In this document: piece by piece, positions 35,049 to 44,338 of the stretch
Layout: each line of letters begins with the position of its first letter
How positions within the stretch are numbered: position 1 is the first letter of the stretch
From: Aequorivita sinensis
GTDB taxonomy: Bacteria > Bacteroidota > Bacteroidia > Flavobacteriales > Flavobacteriaceae
Assembly (NCBI RefSeq): GCF_006346335.1
Contig: NZ_VDMC01000006.1
Span: 1-64,000, forward strand
Length of the DNA stretch: 64,000 bases
Direction of reading: 5' to 3'
The notes under the pieces: model-generated
Databases searched by the model: none
Seen by the model: only the letters and a program-made list of their open reading frames with translations
What the model was told of the DNA's origin: nothing
Translations under genes and position numbers: made by a program

Positions 35049-35270
35049 TCACTTTTTGAAAATTTTGACCGACTTCATAACTTTGTTTTTCAGCAAAATT
35101 TTAAGCTCGTACGTACCTTGTTTAAGGTGATTAATATTCATATAAATAACATCCTTTTTTGTATTTGTATCAGGGAGTCTTTTCATCAATAGAATATTTT
35201 GATGAGTCAAAAGTATTGGGAAAGAAAAATGTGAGTTAGTAGAAATGTTCCAAAAAATAAAAGATATGTT
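35049..35270 (-). pseudogene. Remnant of a T9SS type A C-terminal sorting domain
   Basis: A frame open from 35270 to a stop at 35049 ends with HLKQGTYELKILLKNKVMKS plus VKIFKK. The pattern of hydrophobic residue, LxxGxYxLKI, then a basic KSVKIFKK end is how type IX secretion sorting tails finish. The only ATG (35186) would give a 45-residue protein with no signal peptide. So this is best read as the 3' end of a lost secreted protein. It lies between the hybrid regulator and the next lipoprotein. The similarity is judged by eye. Confidence 0.45.
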
Positions 35271-35301
35271 TCAGTGATGTGAAATGTGTAGTTTAAGCTG
35301 T

Positions 35302-38300
35302 TTAATTATTTTTTTTCACATATTCATTTGGGGTACACTTATAGACTTCTTTAAAGCATTTGTTAAAGTAAGAAGGTGTATTGAAGCCGACTTGGTAGGC
35401 AATCTCTGAAATAGAAACATCGGATTTTTTTAATAACCCGATTGCCAATTTTAAACGTTGCGACCTAATAAATTCGCTTGCAGACATTCCTGTTATAGCC
35501 TTAAGTTTTCGATGAAGTTGAGTGCGACTCATAAGCATAAGTTCACCAAACTGATTACTTGTAAATTCGGGATTAGTAATGTGTTCGTCAAGAACGGTTT
35601 TTAAGCGGTTTAAGAAATCACTTTCGGCCGAGGTAATAGCCAATTCTGGATTTATACTCAGGGTTTTACTGAAGTGTTTTTGAAGTTGCCTTCTGTTTTC
35701 AATGAGCTTTTCCACTCTTAATTTTAGTTTCTCACTGTTGAATGGCTTAGTAACGTAGGCATCGGCCCCAGTTTTTAAACCCTCAATTTCGCTTTCTTCA
35801 CCTACTTTGGCCGTGAGAAGTATTATTGGGATATGACTAGTAAGCTCATTTGTTTTAAGAGAATTGCAAAGTTCTATCCCATCAACTTCAGGCATCATTA
35901 TATCACTAATAATTAAATCTGGAACTTTTGATAGTGCCTTTTCTATTCCTAACTTTCCATTTTCAGATTCAATAATGCGATAGTCATTTTTAAATATAGA
36001 AACTATAAATGTGCGAATATCCGCTTCATCTTCTACAATTAGCAATAACGGTTTATCTTTTTTTGAAACTTTAATTGAAGGTTTTAAAGGGGTTTCGCTG
36101 CTTGCCATTTCTTCAGTCGAAATAATTTCATCGTCGCTAAAAGATTCTTTATTAATAGGAAGAGATACGGTAAATTGAATCTTATCATCGTCTATGTTAT
36201 TAGCGATAATACTTCCTTTAGACAGTGTAACTAATTCTCTAACTAATGCAAGACCAACCCCCACTCCTTCCGAAAGTTTATTGTCTTGATAAAATCGGCG
36301 AAAGAGTTTGCTCAGGTCGTTTTTTCCAACAGATTCGCTTTTATTAATTATAGATAGCACCAAACTTTTATCCTGCCTACTTGCCTCAAACAAAATCTTA
36401 CTATCCTTTGGGGCGTATTTTATAGCGTTAGAAAGCAAGTTGGATATAATCTTTTCTATCACATCTTTATCATACCACACACACTCCAAACTTTGAATTT
36501 TACTAGAAATAGTAATGTTCTTTTCTGAAGCTTTATATTGAAAAGCACTGATTAACTGTTTTAGCAATATGGAAAGATTTCCTTGCTTTACTGCTAGTTT
36601 TCGTTGTCCAGAGTCTATCATCGACAAATCGAGCATCTGTTCTACCAAACTCAACAATCTATCGGCATTCTGTTTTACAAGTGAAAGCTCCATTTTATCA
36701 GTTTTTGAAATCTTAGGTTTCGAAAGTTGGTTTTCTATCGGACCAGAGATAAGTGTTAATGGCGTTCGGAACTCGTGTGAAATGTTTGTGTAAAGTTTTG
36801 TCCTAAATTCCTCAAGCTTTTTCAAGCGCTCGGTTTCCTCATGTTCTAATCGCAGCTGGTTTTTTATTTCCCATCGCCATTTTAAATATCTGTATAGGTA
36901 GAATCCAAATAGTAAAAACAACAATATATAGATAGCTTTCGCCAAAATGGTTCCATACCAAGGTTTCAAAATTGTAAAGGAGTACGTTTTTGGGGTAGTA
37001 TTCCAAACTCCATCATAATTACTCGAAATAACTTGAAATTCGTAATCATTGGGCGGCAAGTTGGTGTAATGCGCTATGTTGCTATTACCAGAAAATATCC
37101 AATCTTCATCGTTGTTTAAAAGTCGATACTTAAACTGATTGCGCTCAGGTTGTGAAAAATGAAGTGACGAAAATGTAAAGGTAACTGTGTTTTCACTGTG
37201 TTTTAAATTCAAATCTGGTGAAAGGGCTCGGTTTTTATTAAACACCTGAATACCTGTAATAACAGTTTTTGGCTTAATCGGGTTAAAGGTTAGCTGACTC
37301 GGATTAAACCAATTTAATCCCTGCAAACCTCCGAAATACAAAATTCCATTTTCATCTTTATAATAAGCACCAGTATTGAATTCAAATGCTTGCAAGCCAT
37401 CATAATTACTGTAGTTTTCAACCACTGAAATTGTATTACCATCAAATTTCAACTTTGAAATTCCTTTATTACTACTCACCCATAAATACCCTTCTTCATC
37501 GGGAAGAATACCATAAACTACATTGTTTGGAAGTCCCTCTTTAGTTGTGAGATTCAGAATAGTTTCATCTTCAGGATGGTAGATTTTTAAACCATCACCA
37601 TTGGTGCCAACAAAAAGATACGTTTCATCAAAATAAAGCGACTTTATATTACTGTTTAAAGATTCAATTTTTGCCAACTCTTTTGTCTCTTTATTTAATC
37701 TAAACAGACCGTCATCTTCGGTGCCAATCCAAAGATATTTGTCCCCTCCACTTTCCACGGTTCGAATATTGTTTGTAGTGATGTATGAATTATCAATTGT
37801 GAATTGATTGAGAATTCCTAAATCTTTATTAAACTTAATAAGTCCGTGATCGCGTGTTGCAAGCCAGATAGCTCCATTTTCATCTTTGTATATTTTCCAT
37901 ATCGTATATGATGAGGTTTCCTTAAAGGAAGTAAAATTTCCATCGGAATCTAACAATTGTAGCCCTTCAGATTGATGGCCGATCCACAATAAACCATCGT
38001 CATATAAAAGACTCATAATTCTATCACTTAAAAGTTCAGAATCATTAGATCTGTAAGTGAAATAATCTTGCTTATCGATATTTAATCGAGTTAAGCCCTT
38101 TCCTGAAGTACCTACCCAAAGGTTATTCTTGTTATCCTTTGCTATAGACCTGATTACATCAACATTTACGTTAAGCGGAATCTGATCATTAGTAAGCACG
38201 TTAAACTTCACCAAATATTCATCATAATAACTCAACCCTGTTCCATCTGTACCTAACCATATTATACCCGTATTATCTTCATACAAAATCAAAACATCAT

Positions 38301-39192
38301 TGTAGTGCAATGCATAAGGATTGTTCTTGTTTTCGGTAAAATTTTGAATAGTCTCATTTTCAAAATTCACTAAATAGGCACCTTGACCATAAGTAGCTAT
38401 CCACAACTGATTTTTCTTGTCTATTAAAAGATCCTGAATAATTAAATTTCCTGGAAGTTTGAAATCCTTAAATCCGAGAAACCTACTAGGTAAACTTGTG
38501 TTTTGCTGTTTTATAAAAAGCCCTTTTCCGTAACTCCCTATATAAAGAGTTTTGCTGGTGGATTGAGCGAGTGCACTAAAGTTTGTAGCAGGAAGAATTT
38601 CTTGAAACTTATAGGTATCATTTTTTATTTCGAAATAGCCGTTTGCAGTAGTCGCTAAGATAGTTTGATTGTCCGTTTGTAGAAAATCATAAATAGTATG
38701 TCGAGCATCTTTTGAATTTAAAAACTGAAGGGTATCTTTTGTTTGTCTATTAATTTTATAAATGCCATTTTCAAAAGTCCCTAAGTAATAGTTATCTGAA
38801 GTATCTTGAATAAGGGTGCTAATATTTTCGAGGCTGGGTATGATTTGAAAACTATCGGTCTCAGAATTATACTTTTCTAAATTTCCAGAATTAGAAGTTA
38901 TCCAAATATCTCCGTTTCTTGCAACGTAAATTTTCCCTAATTTACTATAGGTTGCACGAGTTACATCTTCAAATTGAATATCATAATGAGTAAAGTCGCG
39001 TCCATCGTATTTGTTAAGTCCGTCTTGAGTTGCAAACCATATATACCCTGTACTGTCTTGTGCTATACTTACCACACTATTTTGCGATAAACCTTGTTCT
39101 ACGGTAAGTTCTCTAAAGGCTACTTGCTTTTTACTCTGCGAAAAGACAAAGTTTGTCAAGAATAATGTGACAATTAGCGTAAAAATCTTCAT
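35302..39192 (-). CDS. Hybrid two-component regulator (one-component sensor kinase, receiver and AraC output)
   Basis: A 1296-residue protein typical of Bacteroidota polysaccharide sensing. Order: signal peptide (to about 19), periplasmic seven-bladed regulator propeller repeats (GYIWFATQDGLNKYDG and many like it) to about 640, a Y_Y_Y domain to about 745, one membrane helix near 750-770, HisKA with the phospho-His at about 807 (NISHEFRTPLTL), HATPase with GVGLALVRELV, a receiver with the phospho-Asp at about 1096 (LIISDIMMPEVDG) and a C-terminal AraC-type HTH from about 1190. Such regulators normally control an adjacent glycan-use locus; none is beside it here, so it is an orphan. Full length, no frameshift. 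Confidence 0.94.
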   Translation of the reverse strand: MKIFTLIVTLFLTNFVFSQSKKQVAFRELTVEQGLSQNSVVSIAQDSTGYIWFATQDGLNKYDGRDFTHYDIQFEDVTRATYSKLGKIYVARNGDIWITSNSGNLEKYNSETDSFQIIPSLENISTLIQDTSDNYYLGTFENGIYKINRQTKDTLQFLNSKDARHTIYDFLQTDNQTILATTANGYFEIKNDTYKFQEILPATNFSALAQSTSKTLYIGSYGKGLFIKQQNTSLPSRFLGFKDFKLPGNLIIQDLLIDKKNQLWIATYGQGAYLVNFENETIQNFTENKNNPYALHYNDVLILYEDNTGIIWLGTDGTGLSYYDEYLVKFNVLTNDQIPLNVNVDVIRSIAKDNKNNLWVGTSGKGLTRLNIDKQDYFTYRSNDSELLSDRIMSLLYDDGLLWIGHQSEGLQLLDSDGNFTSFKETSSYTIWKIYKDENGAIWLATRDHGLIKFNKDLGILNQFTIDNSYITTNNIRTVESGGDKYLWIGTEDDGLFRLNKETKELAKIESLNSNIKSLYFDETYLFVGTNGDGLKIYHPEDETILNLTTKEGLPNNVVYGILPDEEGYLWVSSNKGISKLKFDGNTISVVENYSNYDGLQAFEFNTGAYYKDENGILYFGGLQGLNWFNPSQLTFNPIKPKTVITGIQVFNKNRALSPDLNLKHSENTVTFTFSSLHFSQPERNQFKYRLLNNDEDWIFSGNSNIAHYTNLPPNDYEFQVISSNYDGVWNTTPKTYSFTILKPWYGTILAKAIYILLFLLFGFYLYRYLKWRWEIKNQLRLEHEETERLKKLEEFRTKLYTNISHEFRTPLTLISGPIENQLSKPKISKTDKMELSLVKQNADRLLSLVEQMLDLSMIDSGQRKLAVKQGNLSILLKQLISAFQYKASEKNITISSKIQSLECVWYDKDVIEKIISNLLSNAIKYAPKDSKILFEASRQDKSLVLSIINKSESVGKNDLSKLFRRFYQDNKLSEGVGVGLALVRELVTLSKGSIIANNIDDDKIQFTVSLPINKESFSDDEIISTEEMASSETPLKPSIKVSKKDKPLLLIVEDEADIRTFIVSIFKNDYRIIESENGKLGIEKALSKVPDLIISDIMMPEVDGIELCNSLKTNELTSHIPIILLTAKVGEESEIEGLKTGADAYVTKPFNSEKLKLRVEKLIENRRQLQKHFSKTLSINPELAITSAESDFLNRLKTVLDEHITNPEFTSNQFGELMLMSRTQLHRKLKAITGMSASEFIRSQRLKLAIGLLKKSDVSISEIAYQVGFNTPSYFNKCFKEVYKCTPNEYVKKNN

Positions 39193-39339
39193 TTGGTATA
39201 ATTAGTTCCTTAAAGTTAGTGAAAAATTTACTGCGTTTATGTTTATGCAAGATTCTTATTTTCAAATTGTTGCAAAGTCTTTTATTTCGCTGCATTAGTT
39301 AACTAAAATTTTAACAAATAAAAACTTTAAAAAATGAAT

Positions 39340-39368
39340 AGGATATTTAAAAAAGCTTTTTATATTTG
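39340..39368 (+). promoter_or_regulatory. Promoter of tRNA-Ser
   Basis: TATATTTG at 39361-39368 matches TAnnTTTG; an A/T-rich upstream region with TTTAAAAAAGC precedes it. It lies 40 bases before the tRNA, a normal distance for tRNA promoters in this group. Confidence 0.5.
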
Positions 39369-39407
39369 CAGTCTCGTAAGCAAAACGCTTATGAAACGCA
39401 TACCACA

Positions 39408-39495
39408 GGAGAAATGGCAGAGTGGTCGAATGCGGCAGTCTTGAAAACTGTTGAGGGTCACACCTCCGGGGGTTCGAATCCCTCTTTCTCCGCCA
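39408..39495 (+). tRNA. tRNA-Ser(TGA)
   Basis: An 88-base class II tRNA: acceptor GGAGAAA/TTTCTCC, discriminator G and encoded CCA; anticodon loop CTTGAAA with TGA; a long variable arm (TTGAGGGTCACACCTCC); T-arm GGGGGTTCGAATCCC(C/T)C. It is the attachment site of the genomic island that follows. The 3' part, including the encoded CCA, is supplied by the island; the displaced original 3' end at 53347-53359 reads CCGCAAAA and lacks CCA. Confidence 0.95.
39471..39493 (+). repeat. attL of the tRNA-Ser island
   Basis: The last 13 bases of the acceptor region, CCTCTTTCTCCGC (39481-39493), are repeated exactly at 53347-53359. GGTTC lies 10 bases before the core in both copies, so the duplicated segment is 23 bases with 18 matches. 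Confidence 0.9.
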
Positions 39496-39515
39496 AGATT
39501 TATTCAAAATCGAGC

Positions 39516-39550
39516 AAAGTCCTGTAAACACTATGTTTGCGGGACTTTTT
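39516..39550 (+). terminator. Terminator just inside attL (replacement terminator for tRNA-Ser)
   Basis: AAAGTCCTGTAAAC and GTTTGCGGGACTTT pair over 14 bases (two G:T) with loop ACTAT and a T-run. It follows the tRNA by 20 bases and replaces the host terminator that the insertion has pushed to 53366. Confidence 0.85.
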
Positions 39551-39594
39551 AGTTTCTACAAAACATCAAAATGTTTAAATAATACCATTCTGTT

Positions 39595-39614
39595 GGTGAC
39601 CTATTAGGTGACCT
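39595..39614 (+). repeat. 20-bp end repeat, left copy
   Basis: GGTGACCTATTAGGTGACCT contains two direct GGTGACC heptamers 12 bases apart. An exact copy lies at 53268-53287. Inverted GGTCACC copies also occur at 39632-39638 and 39723-39729, just before the integrase start. The arrangement is what arm-type integrase sites look like. Confidence 0.75.
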
Positions 39615-39732
39615 TTTTCAAACCTTGTTTAGGTCACCAAATTGTTAATATCTGCTTATAAATCAATAGCTTGATTCAACTTTGGAGCCTAAAATTTCCG
39701 TAATTTAATGTATAATTTTAAAGGTCACCAGA

Positions 39733-40983
39733 ATGAACAAAACATTTGGATTATTGTTCTACCTTAAGAAAAGCAAGGTAGATTCACAGGGTAAATGCCC
39801 TATTTATTTAAGAATTACTATAGATAGTAAGCGTACAGAGATTAGCACAAAACGCTATATTGAAGTAGATAAATGGAGTACTCAAGCCAATAAGGCAATT
39901 GGTAGAACAGAAGATGTGCGAGAGCTCAACGCATATTTAGATTCGTTAACTACAAAGGTATATCAAAGTCAACGAGATTTAATTCAAGATGATAAGCCAG
40001 TAACTACTGAAACTATAAAAAACAAGTTTTTAGGTGTTGAAGAAAAAGAGCGCACACTTATAGCCATATTTAATAACCACAATTCACAGGTGGAAAAATT
40101 GGTGGGTAGAGAATTTTCCGCAGGCACTTTAGAACGTTACAAAACTGTCTGCAAACACTTGAAGGAGTTCATGTTACATCAATACAAAATAAGCGATATA
40201 GGCATAAAACGTGTAGATCATCAATTTATAACAGATTTTGAATTTTACTTAAAAACAGTTAGAAATTGCGGACACAATAGCACTATCAAGTACATTAAAA
40301 ACTTTAAAAAAATTGTACGTATTGCTATGGCAAATAAATGGATATCTCACGATCCTTTTATAAACTACAAAGTAAGATTAAAAGAAGTTGATCGTCAATT
40401 TCTTTCGGAAGAAGAAATTGAGATTATGCTCAATAAAAAATTGCACACACCTAGACTGGAACAAGTACGTGATATATTTATTTTTTGCTGTTTTACAGGG
40501 TTAGCATATAGTGATGTTAAGAAATTGACTAATGACAATTTAGTGTTTGGTATTGATGGAGATAAATGGATCAAAACTAAGCGAACCAAAACTGAAACAC
40601 GTAGCAACATTCCTCTCCTACCTATAGCCTTAAAAATTATAGAGAAGTATACAGATCATCCCGAAGCAGTTACCAAAGATGTATTGCTTCCTGTTTTGAG
40701 CAATCAAAAGTCTAATGCCTATTTAAAAGAAATAGCCGACTTGTGTGGGATTAATAAAAACTTAACAACCCATTTGGCGCGACACACTTTTGCTACCACC
40801 GTAACACTTTCCAATGGTATACCTATGGAATCAGTTAGTAAGATGTTAGGTCATAAATCTTTAAAGACAACCCAGCATTATGCTAAAATATTAGATCAAA
40901 AAGTTAGTGATGACATGGCAATTTTAAAGAAAAAACTAACAAATAAAGTCACTTCAGAAGAATCCAAGGCGAAAGCAGTTTAA
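39733..40983 (+). CDS. int: Tyrosine recombinase (island integrase)
   Basis: A 416-residue integrase that inserts and excises the island at tRNA-Ser. The N-terminal arm-binding domain (1-105) opens FGLLFYLKKSKVDSQGKCPIY, typical of Bacteroidota element integrases; a SAM-like core-binding domain spans about 110-215, and the catalytic domain 220-400. Catalytic residues seen: Lys near 283, His347 and Arg350 (HLAR), His374 (LGHKS) and nucleophile Tyr383 (TQHYAKI). At the first Arg position the protein has Ala258 (FTGLAYSD), as in IntDOT-type enzymes that lack this Arg. The start codon is preceded by a GGTCACC site, so the protein may control its own expression. Confidence 0.93.
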   Translation: MNKTFGLLFYLKKSKVDSQGKCPIYLRITIDSKRTEISTKRYIEVDKWSTQANKAIGRTEDVRELNAYLDSLTTKVYQSQRDLIQDDKPVTTETIKNKFLGVEEKERTLIAIFNNHNSQVEKLVGREFSAGTLERYKTVCKHLKEFMLHQYKISDIGIKRVDHQFITDFEFYLKTVRNCGHNSTIKYIKNFKKIVRIAMANKWISHDPFINYKVRLKEVDRQFLSEEEIEIMLNKKLHTPRLEQVRDIFIFCCFTGLAYSDVKKLTNDNLVFGIDGDKWIKTKRTKTETRSNIPLLPIALKIIEKYTDHPEAVTKDVLLPVLSNQKSNAYLKEIADLCGINKNLTTHLARHTFATTVTLSNGIPMESVSKMLGHKSLKTTQHYAKILDQKVSDDMAILKKKLTNKVTSEESKAKAV

Positions 40984-41052
40984 ATTTGTTAAGCCGTAAT
41001 TATAAGAAATTATATTTTACCTTAATATATACTTTATAAAACCCTAATATAT

Positions 41053-41087
41053 GGATGGTTACACAGGATGTAATCATCCTTTTTTTT
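41053..41087 (+). terminator. Terminator after the integrase
   Basis: GGATGGTTACA and TGTAATCATCC pair over 11 bases (one G:T) with loop CAGGA and an eight-base T-run. Confidence 0.9.
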
Positions 41088-41226
41088 GTTAAACAATTTA
41101 ACCTCACTCCAAGCTTTTAATGCGTAAAAAATTGTATCTTAACCCCTGTAAACAGGGCGATTAGAAGATTTTATCAAAAATAAAACCCAGTTAAAACCCA
41201 ATAAAAAACCAATAAAAAACCAATCA

Positions 41227-41487
41227 ATGTTAGAAGCAATTACAAAGAATGATTTAGAAAATTTCAAACAAGAAATCATCTCAGAATTTAAAACAATTTT
41301 AGGTATTCAAACGAAACAAAAAAAATGGCTAAAATCAGCAGATGTTCGTGAAATGCTCAACATCTCTGCGGGAACTGTACAAAATTATCGAGTAAATGGC
41401 ACTTTACCATTTACAAAAATAGGAGGAACAATCTATTACGAATATGATGATGTATTAAAAGTATTAATGAAAAATAAAATCGCCTAA
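41227..41487 (+). CDS. Excisionase-like helix-turn-helix protein
   Basis: An 86-residue DNA-binding protein. The N-terminal half is helical (NDLENFKQEIISEFKTIL); the C-terminal half is a MerR/excisionase-type winged HTH: WLKSADVREMLNISAGTVQN, then YRVNGTLPFTKIGGTIYYEY. Such proteins sit next to integrases in Bacteroidota elements and act as excision directionality or regulatory factors. The 40 bases before it contain tandem AATAAAAAACC-like units. Confidence 0.85.
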   Translation: MLEAITKNDLENFKQEIISEFKTILGIQTKQKKWLKSADVREMLNISAGTVQNYRVNGTLPFTKIGGTIYYEYDDVLKVLMKNKIA

Positions 41488-41514
41488 TCCACACCTATAA
41501 ATCTCGATATCAGC

Positions 41515-42603
41515 ATGAAACCATTTAAAAAAGAAGATGTTCACCCATTAGCTATTAATATTCAAAAGTTACAACGCTACAATTACGAATATTTTAATTG
41601 TGAAGAGGTAGTGTTTTTTGAATACATAGTTGTAAAAGGAATGGCTTTTAAAAAAATTGAAGAGTTTTTCCACAGTTCCGAAACTATTAGACAAGAGACA
41701 GGTATTAAAAAACATTCATTAAATTCAATAATTAAGAAATTTGAAAATCTAGGTATCATCTCAATAGAAGTTAAAGGTATGCCAAGGGTTAAACACTTTA
41801 AAGTTCACTTTCCTAGAATTGTTGAATTAATACCTAACATATATCAGTTATCTGAAAGCAGCAAACTATATCCTAATTTCAGTAAACATTTATCTGATTA
41901 CTTTCTACCATTGGTTGAGAACTATCAAAAAAAGAATAGTAATAAGAATAATAAAAATAATAATAATTTAACTCATACGAACATTGAACTAGACAATGAA
42001 AGGCAAAGTTGTGAAAATTTAATTATGAGTTTTAATAATTTTTTATCTTCTCTTAAATACAAAAAAAATATTTCACCAGCGGCGTTGAAATTTAACGAAA
42101 TGGACTTATACAGGGCGTTAAAAAATTATGACATAGAAATCATTTGTGAGTATATACAGCAGTTTTTTAATGAAAAATCTAATGCAACCTTATCTAATTT
42201 TTTTGCCTTTGACGAAATAGCTTTTAATAAATTAAAGTTCATAGAACAAAAAATAGCAGATGAAAATGAATTTGTTGAAAAATTCTTGGAGACATTACAA
42301 AACGTATACGATGATAGAGTAGAATTATATAATGAAGATGAAGAAAACGACATTACTATTCCTGAAACACAATTAGTTATAACAGCCCGAATAAAAATTT
42401 TATTGAAATTCGCACTAAAATACAGGAGTGAATTACAAATAAAAAATGCATTTATAGCCTATATTGATGCAATACATAACGACCAATTGACAGTGTCTAA
42501 GATACTTCCATATTTTCTTTCAACAAAAAATGACGAATATGAGATTATCGATAAATATCTAGAAATATACACTCTAAACTATACCAACAGTAAGTATTAT
42601 TAA
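41515..42603 (+). CDS. Unknown protein with N-terminal winged helix
   Basis: A 362-residue protein I cannot assign to a family. Residues 1-105 look like a winged helix-turn-helix (IEEFFHSSETIRQETGIKKHSLN, then IIKKFENLGIISIEVKG). A low-complexity Asn/Lys linker of about 14 residues (KKNSNKNNKNNNN) follows at about 139-152, then an acidic helical C-terminal region. The position after the HTH gene, and the AT-rich, poorly conserved look, suit an element replication or maintenance function, but no replication motif is seen. Confidence 0.6.
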   Translation: MKPFKKEDVHPLAINIQKLQRYNYEYFNCEEVVFFEYIVVKGMAFKKIEEFFHSSETIRQETGIKKHSLNSIIKKFENLGIISIEVKGMPRVKHFKVHFPRIVELIPNIYQLSESSKLYPNFSKHLSDYFLPLVENYQKKNSNKNNKNNNNLTHTNIELDNERQSCENLIMSFNNFLSSLKYKKNISPAALKFNEMDLYRALKNYDIEIICEYIQQFFNEKSNATLSNFFAFDEIAFNKLKFIEQKIADENEFVEKFLETLQNVYDDRVELYNEDEENDITIPETQLVITARIKILLKFALKYRSELQIKNAFIAYIDAIHNDQLTVSKILPYFLSTKNDEYEIIDKYLEIYTLNYTNSKYY

Positions 42604-42616
42604 AGAACAACCCAAA

Positions 42617-42659
42617 AATAACCCAGATAAAACCCAATGGTTTGTTTGGGTTATTTTTT
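42617..42659 (+). terminator. Terminator before hsdM
   Basis: AATAACCCA and TGGGTTATT form a 9-bp stem; the loop holds an inner AAACC/GGTTT pair; a T-run follows. Confidence 0.75.
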
Positions 42660-42790
42660 GATTTAGAAATATTAATGTTTACAACAAAAAGATTTCTATT
42701 TTTAACAACTTCAATCCGAAGGGATGTAAAAGATAGTATAGGAAAATAACTAACGTTTCATTTTTTGGAACAGAATACATAAAATAAAAA

Positions 42791-44338
42791 ATGACAAGCA
42801 TAGACCAAAGAACACAATTACAAAATCAAATATGGAAAATAGCCAACGAAGTTCGTGGCTCTGTAGATGGATGGGATTTTAAACACTTCGTATTAGGGAC
42901 ATTATTCTATCGCTTTATTAGTGAGAATTTCACAGAGTACATTGAAGCTGGGGATGATAGTATAAATTATGCAAGTTTACCAGATACAGTAATAACACCT
43001 GAAATAAAAGAGGATGCCATTAAAACTAAAGGCTATTTTATTTATCCTAGTCAATTATTTGTAAATGTGGTTGAAAATGCAGAAGACAACGAAAACCTAA
43101 ACACAGATTTAGCAGCAATCTTTACTTCAATAGAAAGTTCTGCTAATGGTTATCCGTCAGAAGAGGATATAAAAGGCTTATTCGCAGATTTTGACACCAC
43201 CAGTAACCGATTGGGAAATACAGTGGCAAATAAAAACAGCCGATTAGCAGATGTTTTAAAAGGTGTTGCAGGGTTAAATTTGGGTAATTTTCAAGACAAT
43301 AAAATCGATTTGTTTGGGGATGCTTATGAGTTTTTAATTCATAAATACGCTGCCAACGCTGGTAAGTCTGGAGGTGAATTTTTTACACCTACCAACGTAT
43401 CACAACTCATTGCGCAATTGGCAATGCACAAGCAAGATAAAATCAATAAAATATACGACCCTGCTGCGGGTTCTGGTTCATTACTCTTACAAGCAAAAAA
43501 ACATTTTGATAATCATGTGATTGAAGAAGGGTTCTTTGGTCAAGAAATAAACCATACCACCTATAATTTGGCACGTATGAACATGTTTTTACACAATGTA
43601 AATTACGACAAGTTTCACATCGTGTTGGGTAACACCTTAATGAATCCACAATTAGGAGACGATAAACCATTTGATGCCATCGTATCTAATCCACCTTATT
43701 CTATAAAATGGAAAGGTAGTGACGACCCTACATTAATTAACGACGACCGTTTTGCACCTGCTGGTGTATTAGCGCCAAAATCTAAAGCAGATTTTGCGTT
43801 TGTATTACACGCGTTAAGTTATTTATCTTCTAAAGGTAGAGCAGCATTAGTGTGTTTCCCTGGTATTTTTTATCGTGGTGGTGCAGAACAAAAAATAAGA
43901 AAGTACTTGGTAGATAACAACTATGTAGAAACCATCATCAATTTAGCACCTAATTTATTTTATGGCACTACCATAGCAGTAACATTATTAGTGCTATCTA
44001 AAAGTAAAACCGATACCAAAACACAGTTTATAGATGCTAGTGGCGAAGACTTCTTTAAAAAAGAAACCAATAACAATGTGTTGTATGACGACCATATTGA
44101 AAAGGTAATGCAATTATTTGATAGTAAGGAAGATGTTAAACACGTAGCAAAATCTGTAGATAATAGCATCATTGCTAAAAACGATTACAACCTTTCGGTG
44201 AGTTCTTATGTAGAAGCTAAAGACACACGGGAAAAAATTGATATTGAAGAAATTAATAAAGAAGTTGCTATCACGGTTAAAAAAATAGACAAACTACGTG
44301 CCGATATTGATAACATTGTAAACGAAATTGAAGCATGA
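42791..44338 (+). CDS. hsdM: Type I restriction-modification methyltransferase subunit
   Basis: Adenine methyltransferase subunit of a type I system, 515 residues. N-terminal HsdM_N domain (about 8-155), then the SAM motif [14 protein letters not shown] near 220 and catalytic NPPY at about 300 (SNPPYSIKW), which denotes N6-adenine methylation. [13 protein letters not shown] near 195 is the usual HsdM motif. The C-terminal coiled coil ([23 protein letters not shown]) contacts HsdS. Overlaps hsdS by four bases. Confidence 0.95.
   Translation: MTSIDQRTQLQNQIWKIANEVRGSVDGWDFKHFVLGTLFYRFISENFTEYIEAGDDSINYASLPDTVITPEIKEDAIKTKGYFIYPSQLFVNVVENAEDNENLNTDLAAIFTSIESSANGYPSEEDIKGLFADFDTTSNRLGNTVANKNSRLADVLKGVAGLNLGNFQDNKIDLFGDAYEFLIHKYAANAGKSGGEFFTPTNVSQLIAQLAMHKQDKINKIYDPAAGSGSLLLQAKKHFDNHVIEEGFFGQEINHTTYNLARMNMFLHNVNYDKFHIVLGNTLMNPQLGDDKPFDAIVSNPPYSIKWKGSDDPTLINDDRFAPAGVLAPKSKADFAFVLHALSYLSSKGRAALVCFPGIFYRGGAEQKIRKYLVDNNYVETIINLAPNLFYGTTIAVTLLVLSKSKTDTKTQFIDASGEDFFKKETNNNVLYDDHIEKVMQLFDSKEDVKHVAKSVDNSIIAKNDYNLSVSSYVEAKDTREKIDIEEINKEVAITVKKIDKLRADIDNIVNEIEA

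Noticed and set aside
39295-39531. 78-codon frame across tRNA-Ser on the minus strand
   Set aside because: It reads through the antisense of the tRNA and the attL terminator, so it is an artefact.
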